From the NCBI RefSeq assembly GCF_900547205.1, contig NZ_URFY01000011.1:44439-108438 (forward strand): a DNA stretch of 64,000 nucleotides. The letters are read 5' to 3'. Source of the DNA: an uncultured Bacteroides sp. GTDB taxonomy: Bacteria; Bacteroidota; Bacteroidia; Bacteroidales; Bacteroidaceae. The translations under genes were made by a program, and so were the position numbers. This document shows, in pieces, positions 7,702 through 16,628 of this stretch; within the stretch, counting starts at the first letter, position 1; each line of letters starts with the position of its first letter. The notes under the pieces were generated by a model. That model was not told where the DNA came from, made no database searches, and was given only the letters and a program-made list of their open reading frames with translations.

Positions 7702-10700
7702 TTAAAAGTTAAACTTAACGTTAAATCCGATATTGCGGATAGAAGGTGAGTTCAGGTTATCACTACCCACGTCCGGATCAGAGAATCTATATTCCTTGGT
7801 CCATATCAGCAGATTCTGTCCCACTAAGCTTACAGAAAGTCCTTTCAAGCCCAACTTCTCGTAGTATTTCTTAGGCATATCGTAAGTCAACGACAAGTCA
7901 CGCAATTTCAGGAATGTCTCTAACTGATAGTTCTGGCGTACCGGGCTACCGGCATTCGGATTGTACTTGCGGGTATACGACTGATAAGACACCTCTTTGT
8001 CATTGGGTGCAAACACACGCGTATCATTCACAATCTTTCCGTCTGCATCGCGCTCTACAGTGCCCGATACTACTTTCACTCCCTTGCCGATGTAGTTTAT
8101 CTTATTATTCACCACTTCGTCATAACGCCATTGGTTGTCCGAGTCGGGATGGGCTCCCGTGTTCCACAACGATTGTTCCATCTTATTGTAGGAAAGTCCG
8201 CCTACACGTCCGTCGATAGTGAAACTCAAGGTGAAGTCTTTGTAGCGGATGGTGTTGGTCATACCCCACACCCAGTCGGGATATTCATAACCTATCAGCG
8301 TAGGATAATCACTTAGGATGGGCAATCCGTCGGCACCATGAATGATGTTTCCCTGCGGGTCACGTTCCCAATCATCCACATCGAGCCAGTCCCAGCGCTT
8401 GCCAGCGGCAACGTACTCTTTCTGTGTAGAATAAAGCTTGTCTACTTTATCATAGAAGTAACGGTCGCGCGACCAGTTGAACATTGCATTCCAGTTCCAG
8501 TCACGTGTCTGGATGATGTCTCCCGAAATAGTTAACTCCATACCTCTACGCAACTGCTCTTCATCGTAGTTAATCAGCGTATCCCCAAATCCGGCTGCGC
8601 TACTGATGGTAGCTTTGCGAGTCAGGTTATAATTCAACGTATTGTAATATGCGAAGTCTACACGAAGTCTGTTATTGAAGAAGTTGACGCCTGTACCGAT
8701 TTCCCAAGAGTCGGATGTTTTCGGTTTAATCAGCGATCCGCGGATGGAAGTGGGATAAGAAGCCGAGCTCATACCGTCCCAAGCATCATTAGATACACTA
8801 TATACGTTATTGATTTCATATACACTCAAGTCCTTTTTAGTACGGGTCCATGAGCCGCGTACCTTCCAGAAGGAAAGCCATTCGGGCAATTCAAACAGTT
8901 CGCTCAGCACCACACTTCCCGATACGGAAGGATAGAAATAAGAACGGGCATCGGCAGCCAGTGTAGACGACCAGTCGTTACGTCCGGTTACATCCAAAAA
9001 GACGGCACTCTTCCAAGATGCGGAGAAGCGTCCCCACACACTATTCACCTGTTTGCTCTTATACGTACTCGATGTCGCAGCAGGGTCTACAGATGCTTTC
9101 AATGAATAGTAACCGGGAATAGTCAGACCGCCTTTGGTATTTCCCTGCACCTTGTCGTCATAGTAATAATACATTGTTCCACCCACATAGCCGTCCAGCG
9201 TAAAGTCGCCGAACTTATGCGAAGCGTTCAGCATAACATCATGGTTCATACTGAATCCGCCGTTACGCTCCATTTCGTAGTAACCGTTCTGATCCCAACC
9301 TGCATGGGCGCTCTTCGGATTCTGCCATTCCTTTCTTTCACTGTAAGAGTCGACACCCGAACGCAAAGTCGCTTTCAACCACGGAGTAAATTCATAGCTC
9401 ATATTGGCGTATGCATTGACGATGTCATAATTGCTCGAACGAGTGACTTCGTTAGCAATGAAATAAGGGTTGTCATACCAGCCATCGTACATCCAGTTCT
9501 GCTGTTCGTCCTGTTTCACCCAATAGTTTTTGAAGTCGCGCACATCATAGTCGGGTCCTGTCCATACCAGCAAGTTATACAGATAACCACCTTTACCATA
9601 TCCTGTTCCATAGTTCTGCGGATAGAAACGCTTGTTATAAGTCATTCCACCATCAAATGAGAACTTCTTCCATTTCATATCTCCCGACACCGAGTAGCTG
9701 ATTTTATTCAGCTTCGTATTGGGATACTGGCCTTTATTATATACGTGCGTCAACGAGGTACGTACACTTCCATATTTACCTTTCTGGCTGATGCTTACAT
9801 TGTTGTTAGTAACGAAGCTGTTTTCGAGGAAGTTCTTGAAGTTATTCTTTCCTTTGGATACCAGCGGCATTTCCACCCGCTCGTGAGTGAAGGGGTCATA
9901 CTGCACAGCCGTGCGGCCGATGTCCAACTTATCTCCCCATACAAAGTCTTCGGAGTTGTATTTACCACCGATACCGGAGCTATAGCCCGATTGCACTTCC
10001 GGCAACATCAGATAACCTGCCTGGAACATCGTGCTACTATTCACACTTACGTGCAATCCTTCTTCTTTACCTTTCTTAGTGGTAATCATCACAACGCCCG
10101 CACCACCACGTGCACCATACAGTGCAGATGCAGTAGCACCTTTCAACACGTCGATAGATTCGATATCATCCGCAGCGATGTCTCTCAGACCTACATTGCC
10201 ATAAGGCACTCCGTCGATAACAAGCAACGGACTCTCGCCACGAAGTAACAATGTGGGAGCTGTGTTAAACTCGGTACTGTTTTCAATGTTCAATCCCGCC
10301 ACTTTACCTGTAAGGGCAGTACCCACATCCACCGTCTTCACTGTATTGATTTTATCTCCACCTACTTTCTGGATGGCATATCCCAACGCCTTTTCTTCGC
10401 GTTTGATACCCAGAGCGGTAACGACCACTTCGTCCAGCGCCTTGGCGTCTTCGGTCATAGTGACTTTAAACATCGACTTGCCGTTCACCGACACTTCCTC
10501 CATCTTATATCCAATGTAAGTAAACACCAGCACGCCATTGGAGGGAACTTCCAGTTTAAAGTTTCCGTCAATATCCGTAATGGTTCCATGTCCTTTATCG
10601 CCTTTCAACTTGATATTGACGCCAATGATAGGGATGCCCGCAGGGTCTACCACTGTACCCGATACGTTGATGGTATTCTTCTTCTGCTGCACTCCTTGTG

Positions 10701-11091
10701 CCGAATCGGCCTGCGATTCCTTGCGAGCGTGCAACGAAATGTAGTTGTCGGTAAAGTTATAAGAGATATTGTTCTTTGAAAGCACTTCATTCAGCAGGTC
10801 TGCCACCCGGTGCGTGCCTTTCTTCACATTGATGCGGCTTGCCGCATTGATTTCGGCATCACTGTAAATGAAAAGATAGTCCGTCTGTTTTTCTATCTCC
10901 GTCATTAGCTCTTTCAGCCGTAGTTGGTCTCGATTGATGCTGACTCTTGCATTTTGCGAACTTACATGACTGGCATTTGCCTGAAATATAAGCAAGAATA
11001 ACATCAAAATTGTGCATTTCATAATTCGTAAGATTTGTTTAAATTCACGTTGTTTAAGTACGTACGAGGTTAGCAATAAGTTTTTTTTCAT
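7702..11091 (-). CDS. SusC-like TonB-dependent transporter with N-terminal STN domain
   Basis: About 1129 residues. Order: signal region (hydrophobic MKCTILMLFLLIFQ near residue 24), STN/secretin-like domain (about 45-95) that talks to a FecR anti-sigma factor, carboxypeptidase-regulatory-like domain (TVVDPAGIPIIGVNIKLKG), TonB-box region (ALDEVVVTALG), plug (SALYGARGGAGVVMITTKKG) and a 22-strand barrel ending in Phe. The start at 11091 (MKKNLLL) gives the roughly 20-residue leader usual in this family; ATG 11022 is the alternative. The STN domain fits the FecR/ECF pair encoded directly upstream. Confidence 0.94.
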   Translation of the reverse strand: MKKNLLLTSYVLKQREFKQILRIMKCTILMLFLLIFQANASHVSSQNARVSINRDQLRLKELMTEIEKQTDYLFIYSDAEINAASRINVKKGTHRVADLLNEVLSKNNISYNFTDNYISLHARKESQADSAQGVQQKKNTINVSGTVVDPAGIPIIGVNIKLKGDKGHGTITDIDGNFKLEVPSNGVLVFTYIGYKMEEVSVNGKSMFKVTMTEDAKALDEVVVTALGIKREEKALGYAIQKVGGDKINTVKTVDVGTALTGKVAGLNIENSTEFNTAPTLLLRGESPLLVIDGVPYGNVGLRDIAADDIESIDVLKGATASALYGARGGAGVVMITTKKGKEEGLHVSVNSSTMFQAGYLMLPEVQSGYSSGIGGKYNSEDFVWGDKLDIGRTAVQYDPFTHERVEMPLVSKGKNNFKNFLENSFVTNNNVSISQKGKYGSVRTSLTHVYNKGQYPNTKLNKISYSVSGDMKWKKFSFDGGMTYNKRFYPQNYGTGYGKGGYLYNLLVWTGPDYDVRDFKNYWVKQDEQQNWMYDGWYDNPYFIANEVTRSSNYDIVNAYANMSYEFTPWLKATLRSGVDSYSERKEWQNPKSAHAGWDQNGYYEMERNGGFSMNHDVMLNASHKFGDFTLDGYVGGTMYYYYDDKVQGNTKGGLTIPGYYSLKASVDPAATSSTYKSKQVNSVWGRFSASWKSAVFLDVTGRNDWSSTLAADARSYFYPSVSGSVVLSELFELPEWLSFWKVRGSWTRTKKDLSVYEINNVYSVSNDAWDGMSSASYPTSIRGSLIKPKTSDSWEIGTGVNFFNNRLRVDFAYYNTLNYNLTRKATISSAAGFGDTLINYDEEQLRRGMELTISGDIIQTRDWNWNAMFNWSRDRYFYDKVDKLYSTQKEYVAAGKRWDWLDVDDWERDPQGNIIHGADGLPILSDYPTLIGYEYPDWVWGMTNTIRYKDFTLSFTIDGRVGGLSYNKMEQSLWNTGAHPDSDNQWRYDEVVNNKINYIGKGVKVVSGTVERDADGKIVNDTRVFAPNDKEVSYQSYTRKYNPNAGSPVRQNYQLETFLKLRDLSLTYDMPKKYYEKLGLKGLSVSLVGQNLLIWTKEYRFSDPDVGSDNLNSPSIRNIGFNVKFNF

Positions 11092-11270
11092 ACTTTTGCA
11101 GTGTAATAAGGTTAATACTTTTTTGTTTTTTTGAAGAGAAATAGTCAAGAGTGTTGACTTTGTAGGGAGGAGAAAGGTGTTGCAGACCATTTTCCTCTCT
11201 TTTCTTTTTCCAATCCGGTTGTCTTTACTTCATAGGCATTTTAATAATTAAAGGTTCAACAAAGTATGTT

Positions 11271-12236
11271 TTAGTAAATTGTTATCTCGTCTTCACTAAT
11301 TATGGTATACTCAAAAGGAGTGGCGCCCTGTAGGGCTTTCAATATACTTTCCACCGTATCGCTTTGTCTGAACTTGCCTGATATTTTTTGGGTCACGTCC
11401 ACCGACTCTTTGAGGGTGAAGTGCACCCCGTTCCACAAAGAGACTTGATTGATGACTCTCCCAAAAGGTTCGGATTGGAAGGTTACTACACCGTTTTTCA
11501 AGTATTCCTCATTATTAAAGTCCGACGCACATTTCACCAGTTTATCACCGCTCAACATTGCCTTTTCTTTAGGTTGCAGGAATATCTCGTTCCCGGTGTT
11601 GGTTGAATCATATATATACACAGCTCCTTCTACCAAATCCGTTTCAAACTCGGGGCTTGCAGCATAGGCAGATATATTGAACTTTGTGCCCAGCACTTGC
11701 ACGCGGTATTGCTTCGCTTCCACAATGAATGGTTTATCGGGATTCTTTGCTACATCAAAGAAGGTAGCTCCGTCCAGTTCCACCGTACGCTCCTTCTCAT
11801 TGAACGAACCAGAGAAACGCAACTGACTGCACGGACTGAGCCAAGCCACGGTTCCGTCGGGCAGATCTACCTTTACACGCTGACCTTTCGGAGCGGTGAC
11901 AACCGTATATCTCTTTCCAAATTCTTCGGACATATAGTGTGCAGTCACAAAAATGGTGGCGGCTATCAACACGCAGAAAACAGCGGCATATTTCATCGAA
12001 AGCACCAACGTACGTTTCAGCCTTCTGAGAAAAAGAAGTTGCATAAAGCGCTTCTTTCCCTCACGACTGAGCTCTCGGTCTCCGTCGCAGGACATCATTG
12101 CGGCAAAAGCTGCCGCGTTTTGCATCTGGAGAAATTCTTCCTTCAACGCTTTATCCTTCTCCATCGCAACAAAAAGAAGCTTCTTCTCTTCGCGGGTGAT
12201 GTTCTTGGCGAAATATTTGTCGATTAATTCATTCAT
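11271..12236 (-). CDS. FecR-family anti-sigma factor (locus A)
   Basis: A 321-residue inner-membrane regulator. It has a cytoplasmic N-terminal helical domain (1-75), one membrane span (about 80-103, MKYAAVFCVLIAATIFVTA), a FecR domain (TAPKGQRVKVDLPDGT...FFDVAKNPDKPFIVEA...VLGTKFNISAY) and a C-terminal DUF4974-type domain resembling an STN fold. It senses the ligand state of the SusC STN domain and controls the ECF factor encoded upstream. SusC begins 179 bases downstream. Confidence 0.92.
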   Translation of the reverse strand: MNELIDKYFAKNITREEKKLLFVAMEKDKALKEEFLQMQNAAAFAAMMSCDGDRELSREGKKRFMQLLFLRRLKRTLVLSMKYAAVFCVLIAATIFVTAHYMSEEFGKRYTVVTAPKGQRVKVDLPDGTVAWLSPCSQLRFSGSFNEKERTVELDGATFFDVAKNPDKPFIVEAKQYRVQVLGTKFNISAYAASPEFETDLVEGAVYIYDSTNTGNEIFLQPKEKAMLSGDKLVKCASDFNNEEYLKNGVVTFQSEPFGRVINQVSLWNGVHFTLKESVDVTQKISGKFRQSDTVESILKALQGATPFEYTIISEDEITIY

Positions 12237-12326
12237 AATCTATGCTTTCTGTAGATAAGGCGTAATGACTTCATAAATCCACTAAAGGAAAACAAACTTT
12301 TTTCTAAAAAAAAGGAAAAGTTGTAA

Positions 12327-12419
12327 TTCACCACAGAGTGACACAGGGTTTCACAGAGTAAAATTCGTTTCATATAGAATAATAAGAACTCTGTGGTACT
12401 CAGGTTATTCTGTGGTGAA
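12327..12419. repeat. 32-bp imperfect inverted repeat built from 10-bp-phased CACAGAG motifs
   Basis: The left arm (12327-12359) has CACAGAG, CACAGGG and CACAGAG starting at 12332, 12342 and 12352, exactly 10 bases apart. The right arm (12388-12419) is its imperfect complement with the same phasing. A loop of about 28 bases separates them. It lies between the ECF and FecR genes of locus A and could fold in the transcript as an attenuator or form a cruciform. Confidence 0.8.
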
Positions 12420-12428
12420 CCAGAACAA

Positions 12429-12974
12429 TTATATAATGAAAATAAACAGCGGGAAATAGTCTTTGAGTTCGTCTTTCAACTTGTGTAGAGCTATCACAAT
12501 TTGATTTTCCACCGTGTTGGGCGAGATATCCAGCCTAGTGGCAATTTCTTTATAACGTAAATTTTGCAAACGGCTCATGATAAATATCTCCCGACAACGC
12601 TCGGGCAGGTTGGCGATAGCTCGGTGCAATAGTTCTTCAATGTCGGCGTCGGACAAAAGATCCTCGTCGAACATCTCCAATGAATATAATTTCAATTCAA
12701 CCTCTTTATTCTCTACCTCGGACAGCGTACCTCTGCGCTCTTCGCGGTTCATTTCCTTGCGGAGGTAGTCTATGCAGCGGTTTCGTATCAATGTGAACAG
12801 GTAGGCATTCAGGTTGCGGAGCGAAGAGAGGACGTCCCGGTGTTCCCAAAGATATAAGAACAGATCCTGAACAATATGTTCAGCCTCTTCCTCCCGAATC
12901 ATGTACGTCTGTGTGAAACGTAGTAGTTTGGGGAAATATAAGTCGTATATTCCTGAAAAGGAATCTTGCTTCAT
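12429..12974 (-). CDS. ECF RNA polymerase sigma factor (locus A)
   Basis: 181 residues. Region 2 (residues about 8-75) contains DLYFPKLLRFTQTY and AEHIVQDLFLYLWEHR. Region 4 (about 118-170) contains LPERCREIFIMSRLQNLRYKEIA and SPNTVENQI, the helix-turn-helix reading the -35 element. It belongs to the Bacteroides-expansion ECF group paired with FecR and SusC. It heads the co-directional set ECF, FecR, SusC, SusD, two phosphoesterases. A TAAGTTTG box sits about 40 bases upstream. Confidence 0.93.
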   Translation of the reverse strand: MKQDSFSGIYDLYFPKLLRFTQTYMIREEEAEHIVQDLFLYLWEHRDVLSSLRNLNAYLFTLIRNRCIDYLRKEMNREERRGTLSEVENKEVELKLYSLEMFDEDLLSDADIEELLHRAIANLPERCREIFIMSRLQNLRYKEIATRLDISPNTVENQIVIALHKLKDELKDYFPLFIFII

Positions 12975-13011
12975 GCTAACCAGCTTTTAGTTCATTCTGT
13001 TAAACAATTAG

Positions 13012-13040
13012 CAAACTTACTAAAAAATCTTGTAAATCAA
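13012..13040 (-). promoter_or_regulatory. Promoter of locus A ECF sigma gene
   Basis: The reverse strand shows TAAGTTTG (plus 13012-13019) and TTG (plus 13038-13040) spaced 18 bases, matching the housekeeping Bacteroides promoter. Initial expression would not need the ECF factor itself. Confidence 0.55.
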
Positions 13041-13050
13041 TATAAGTCTC

Positions 13051-13107
13051 ATAAAAAATCAAGACCACATCCCTCACTTTCGCTTTTCGTGATGTTGTGG
13101 CCTTGAT
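13051..13107 (-). terminator. Intrinsic terminator of locus B operon
   Basis: Reverse-strand stem ATCAAGGCCACA (13096-13107) pairs with TGTGGTCTTGAT (13058-13069) with one G-U pair, followed by T6 (13052-13057). It begins about 10 bases past the GH2 stop and separates locus B from locus A. Confidence 0.8.
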
Positions 13108-13116
13108 ATTTACACG

Positions 13117-15234
13117 TCACCAACCGGCGTGTTCTTTTTTATTCTCGTGAGAATCTGCATCGCGCTTCTTCTCGCCCTGATAATTCCACTCTATTTCGTC
13201 GGTATATTCTTTCCCGTCGTGGGTTGCTACGGCTTTTAGTATGTTTTTCCCATTATCGAGCGTCACTTGGTCGAATACATAATGCACGTCGGTATATCCC
13301 TTTCGGATGCCTGTCAGTTCCTTGCCGTTGAGATAGACTTTAGGGGTTCCAATGTTAGAGTAAACGGTAACGGAGGTCTGCTTCCGCTCGCGGTCCGTGT
13401 TACGTCTCTGTGTCAGATAGAGCACAGGAGATTTGCTCCAGTTCGCTTTATACCAGTAATAGGAGTCCTTCTTTATCTTACGGTCGAAGGTGATGAGTCC
13501 TTTCAGGTTTCGTGCGGGCACGCCGCCACGACTCCACATGGGGACGGCAAAGTCGAACATATTCCAGAGGTAGGAGGCGATGATGTAGGGGTGTTTGTTG
13601 ATTACACTCCAATGATATTCATGCGTCTTGGTCTGGAAGGTTTCGGGATAATAAGGCTTGCCCCAGTTCAAGGCGTCGCCCAGGTATTCTGTCTGATGGT
13701 CGAGGTTGGCGTCGGCTCCATATTCGGTGAGCATCAGTTTTTGCCACGGATAGTCCTTCTCAAGTCCTTCTACCCAAGGCTCGATGTCCTGCAACTTCTT
13801 CTCGTACCAGCCGAAGTATCGGTTCATGCCTTGTATGTCGGCGTTCTGGTTGACGGGATGGTTGGCGTGGCCGTAGCCGTTGACGGCTGCCGTATAGCGG
13901 TCGGGGTCCTCGGTCTTTGCCAGGTCGTGGAGAGATCGGGTCAGTGCGGCGGTGTATTCGTGAGGTTGATAGACTTCATTGTGCAGCCCCCATACATAGA
14001 TGGAAGGGTGGTTGAAGCTCTGGCGGATAAGCTCGCGGAGCTGTGTCTGCGCATTCTCCGCTTCGTAGCCCGTCACACGGTTGACAAAGGGGATTTCCGC
14101 CCAGATAATCAGTCCCAGCGAATCGCAGCGCGAATAGAGATAATCCGACTGCTGATAGTGGGCGAAGCGCACGGTGGTGGCTCCTACGTCCATGATTTGA
14201 GCGAGGTCGAAGTCGTGCTCGCGGTTGGTGAGTGCGCTGCCCAGCCCCCACCAGTCCTGATGGCGGGTGACACCGTACATCGGATATTTCTCGCCGTTGA
14301 GGTAGAAACCTTTTCCGGCAATGATTTCGTAGTGGCGGATGCCGAGCGGTTGCGTGATTTCGTCAATCACCTTGCCGTCGGCAAGCAGGCGGGAAACCAC
14401 TCGGTAGAGATAAGGGTCTTCTCTGCCTTGCCACAGATGGGGTTTGTTTATCTTAAAGGTGGATGCATAGCTTTGCGTTCCCTGCGGAGTCAGCTCCACG
14501 GGCAGGCTTTGCGAAGCAACCTTTTTGCCTTCCTGCGTATAGATATGGTTCTCCAGAACCAGCCGGGCGGGAGTGAGACTACCGTTGTCCAACTTCACTT
14601 TCACGGTGACCTCCGCCGAACGTTTCGAGACGTTCTTCTGCGTGATGTAAACGCCGGGGGAAGCGCAATCGGTCACGGTGATATTATTCTGCTCTGTAGT
14701 TATCAGCCACACGGGGCGGTAGATGCCGCCATACACGCCAAACAAACTTTGATTGACGGGAATCACGTCGGGACGTGCCGCATTGTCGGCCTTCACGATT
14801 ATCTCGTTCTCGACACCGAGCTTCAAGGCCGTGCCTATCTCGAAAGCGAATGCGCTGTAACCGCCTTTGTGCGTTCCCACCAACTTGCCGTTGACGTAAA
14901 CTTCCGTACAGGCTCCCACTCCTTCAAAACGAAGGAAGACGCGCTTGCCCGCCAACTCGTTGCCGAAAAACTGTTTCTTCCGGTAATAGCCCACGCCTTC
15001 GTAGAACGCATCGGCTTTCAACTGCATATCTTTCGCATTCCAGGTATGCGGGATGGTCACTTCTTCCCACTTGCCGTCCCACTGGGCAGATGCCCGCATG
15101 GGCTCCGTCGAGAAGGGGCCGCGCTTGTACTGCCAGCCGGTATTAAAAGACACTACCTCGCGGGCAGCATAAGCATCTCCAATAGCTGCTCCCGTCATCA
15201 GGAGCAGCAGTGCGATAATTGTATTCTTTACCAT
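13117..15234 (-). CDS. Glycoside hydrolase family 2 (beta-galactosidase type)
   Basis: A 705-residue exported enzyme with a signal peptide (MVKNTIIALLLLMTGAAIG...YA). Order: sugar-binding jelly roll (about 30-180, FNTGWQYKRG, IPHTWNA, VYVNGKLVGTHKGGYSAF), Ig-like domain (about 185-290), TIM barrel (about 300-600) and a C-terminal Ig-like domain. The acid/base Glu is in YVWGLHNEVYQ (about 416) and the nucleophile Glu in LMLTEYGAD (about 500). GH2 covers beta-galactosidase, beta-glucuronidase and beta-mannosidase activities; the sequence alone does not settle which. It is last in the locus B operon, 20 bases after GH105. It is visibly G+C-rich, which creates long antisense ORFs. Confidence 0.92.
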   Translation of the reverse strand: MVKNTIIALLLLMTGAAIGDAYAAREVVSFNTGWQYKRGPFSTEPMRASAQWDGKWEEVTIPHTWNAKDMQLKADAFYEGVGYYRKKQFFGNELAGKRVFLRFEGVGACTEVYVNGKLVGTHKGGYSAFAFEIGTALKLGVENEIIVKADNAARPDVIPVNQSLFGVYGGIYRPVWLITTEQNNITVTDCASPGVYITQKNVSKRSAEVTVKVKLDNGSLTPARLVLENHIYTQEGKKVASQSLPVELTPQGTQSYASTFKINKPHLWQGREDPYLYRVVSRLLADGKVIDEITQPLGIRHYEIIAGKGFYLNGEKYPMYGVTRHQDWWGLGSALTNREHDFDLAQIMDVGATTVRFAHYQQSDYLYSRCDSLGLIIWAEIPFVNRVTGYEAENAQTQLRELIRQSFNHPSIYVWGLHNEVYQPHEYTAALTRSLHDLAKTEDPDRYTAAVNGYGHANHPVNQNADIQGMNRYFGWYEKKLQDIEPWVEGLEKDYPWQKLMLTEYGADANLDHQTEYLGDALNWGKPYYPETFQTKTHEYHWSVINKHPYIIASYLWNMFDFAVPMWSRGGVPARNLKGLITFDRKIKKDSYYWYKANWSKSPVLYLTQRRNTDRERKQTSVTVYSNIGTPKVYLNGKELTGIRKGYTDVHYVFDQVTLDNGKNILKAVATHDGKEYTDEIEWNYQGEKKRDADSHENKKEHAGW

Positions 15235-15254
15235 TCTGTTGATTGTATTTTCTT

Positions 15255-16373
15255 TTACTTCGCCATCTTATAAATCTCGCATCCTCCCATCAGAAAAGCT
15301 CCTACACCATACACTTCAGTCATGTCGCGCGTCACCTTCTTAGGGTCAGCTCCGATGGGCTGCACATAGCCCAGCTTTCCGTCAGCATCTACAGCGGAGA
15401 CTTGCGCGTTCCAGCCTTTGACGAGGATAGGGAGAAACGTTTCTTTGTCGAGCAATCCTTCGTTGATGCCATAGGCAAGGGCGTAGACGATGAAGGTGGT
15501 GCAGCTTGTCTCGGGCGAGGGGTAAGAAGCGGGGTCGAGCAGGCTTGCGTGCCAAAAACCGTCTGCGTTCTGCAGTTCAGCCACGCGGGTGGAGAGTTTC
15601 ACGAAGAGTTCTTCGTAGAACTTCCGGTTCTTGTCTTTGGCGGGAAGTTCTTTGAGTATTTCCACCAGTCCGCCGAGCACCCAGCCGTTGCCGCGTCCCC
15701 AAAATACCTTATGGCCGTTGGCTTCGCGCTTGTCAAAGTATCGCCAGTCGCGGTAGAAGAGGTTCTCTTCCTTGTCGAAAAGGTAGTCGTAGGTGGCTTT
15801 GTATTCGCGGTTCATGAATTTGATGTATTTCTTGTCGCCGGTGAGCACGTAGAGTTTGGTGTACACCGGAGGGGCCATGAAGAGTGCGTCGCACCAGGTC
15901 CAGCGTTCCAGTGTGGAGGGTTTGCGGTAGTCCAGTTTGAAGTCGTCGGTCGGTGGGTTCTTCATCACCCAGTCGGTGCGGGCGATGGTGGGGTTGAGCA
16001 TCGACTTATTGTTGTATTTGCGGTAGAGGTCGATGAATACTTGCGACACGGCGATGTCGTCGGCATGATACATTCGCTTATCCGGTTGCCATCCGTTGCG
16101 GCTTCCGATGCGGGTGAGCCATTTGAAGTAGTCTTTGTTGCCGTCTTCTCGTTCGGCCAGTTCCGCCCAGTCGAGCATACCGACGTAGAGCACGGCGTTG
16201 GTCCAGTTCAGGTCGCCGTGTTCGGCTCCTTTGTTGGGGTTGGCAATTTGCCAGTCCGCCACTTTCTTCATTGTTTCTTTCACTTCCGCTTTGCGGAAAG
16301 GTGTGTCTTGTGCCTGCATGGTGATAGCGAGCAGTGATGCTGCCAACAGTCCTGTTGTTTTTCTTAGGTTCAT
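15255..16373 (-). CDS. Glycoside hydrolase family 105 (unsaturated uronyl hydrolase, YteR/YesR type)
   Basis: A 372-residue exported enzyme with an (alpha/alpha)6 barrel. Hallmarks: WTWCDALFMAPP (catalytic Asp about residue 165), KVFWGRGNGWVLGGL, DGFWHASLLDPASYPSPETSCT and GVGAFLMGG at the C-terminus. GH105 enzymes hydrolyse terminal 4,5-unsaturated uronic acid left by a lyase on rhamnogalacturonan or related oligosaccharides. ATG 16373 (MNLRKT) was chosen because the signal peptide starts there; the upstream 30 codons are intergenic. No polysaccharide lyase is in this operon, so the unsaturated substrate must come from elsewhere or the specificity differs. Confidence 0.9.
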   Translation of the reverse strand: MNLRKTTGLLAASLLAITMQAQDTPFRKAEVKETMKKVADWQIANPNKGAEHGDLNWTNAVLYVGMLDWAELAEREDGNKDYFKWLTRIGSRNGWQPDKRMYHADDIAVSQVFIDLYRKYNNKSMLNPTIARTDWVMKNPPTDDFKLDYRKPSTLERWTWCDALFMAPPVYTKLYVLTGDKKYIKFMNREYKATYDYLFDKEENLFYRDWRYFDKREANGHKVFWGRGNGWVLGGLVEILKELPAKDKNRKFYEELFVKLSTRVAELQNADGFWHASLLDPASYPSPETSCTTFIVYALAYGINEGLLDKETFLPILVKGWNAQVSAVDADGKLGYVQPIGADPKKVTRDMTEVYGVGAFLMGGCEIYKMAK

Positions 16374-16479
16374 TCGTTTCTTGGGTTTAAAAGTTCTACT
16401 GAATTTTATTACGGTGTCTGATTGTTTACAAATATAGGGAGAATATTCGTATAAATCAGGCATAATGAGGGGATTTATT

Positions 16480-16582
16480 GGACATATATAGCCAGCGTGG
16501 TGGATCTATAGATGCAGCAGGGTGGGTATATATGGCCAGCAAGTAGGGCATATATGCCCTGCCCAGCAGGAGATATATGCCC
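16480..16582. repeat. Array of five 22-bp palindromic units (GGNNATATATGCC), flanked by TTTATTGG/CCAATAAA
   Basis: Units start at 16480, 16502, 16524, 16546 and 16569 (steps 22, 22, 22, 23). The unit at 16546 contains the perfect palindrome GGGCATATATGCCC; the others are GGACATATATAGCC, GGATCTATAGATGC, GGGTATATATGGCC and GGAGATATATGCCC. TTTATTGG (16474-16481) and CCAATAAA (16581-16588) form an outer inverted repeat. It lies in the SusD to GH105 gap and is therefore transcribed within the operon. Confidence 0.85.
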
Positions 16583-16628
16583 AATAAAACAGGTATTTAA
16601 CGGCAGGAAGATGCCATCAGAAAGCCCG

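Noticed and set aside
13267..15273. 668-codon open frame on the plus strand
   Set aside because: It is antisense to the GH2 gene, which has clear catalytic motifs. The translation is low-complexity and resembles no family.
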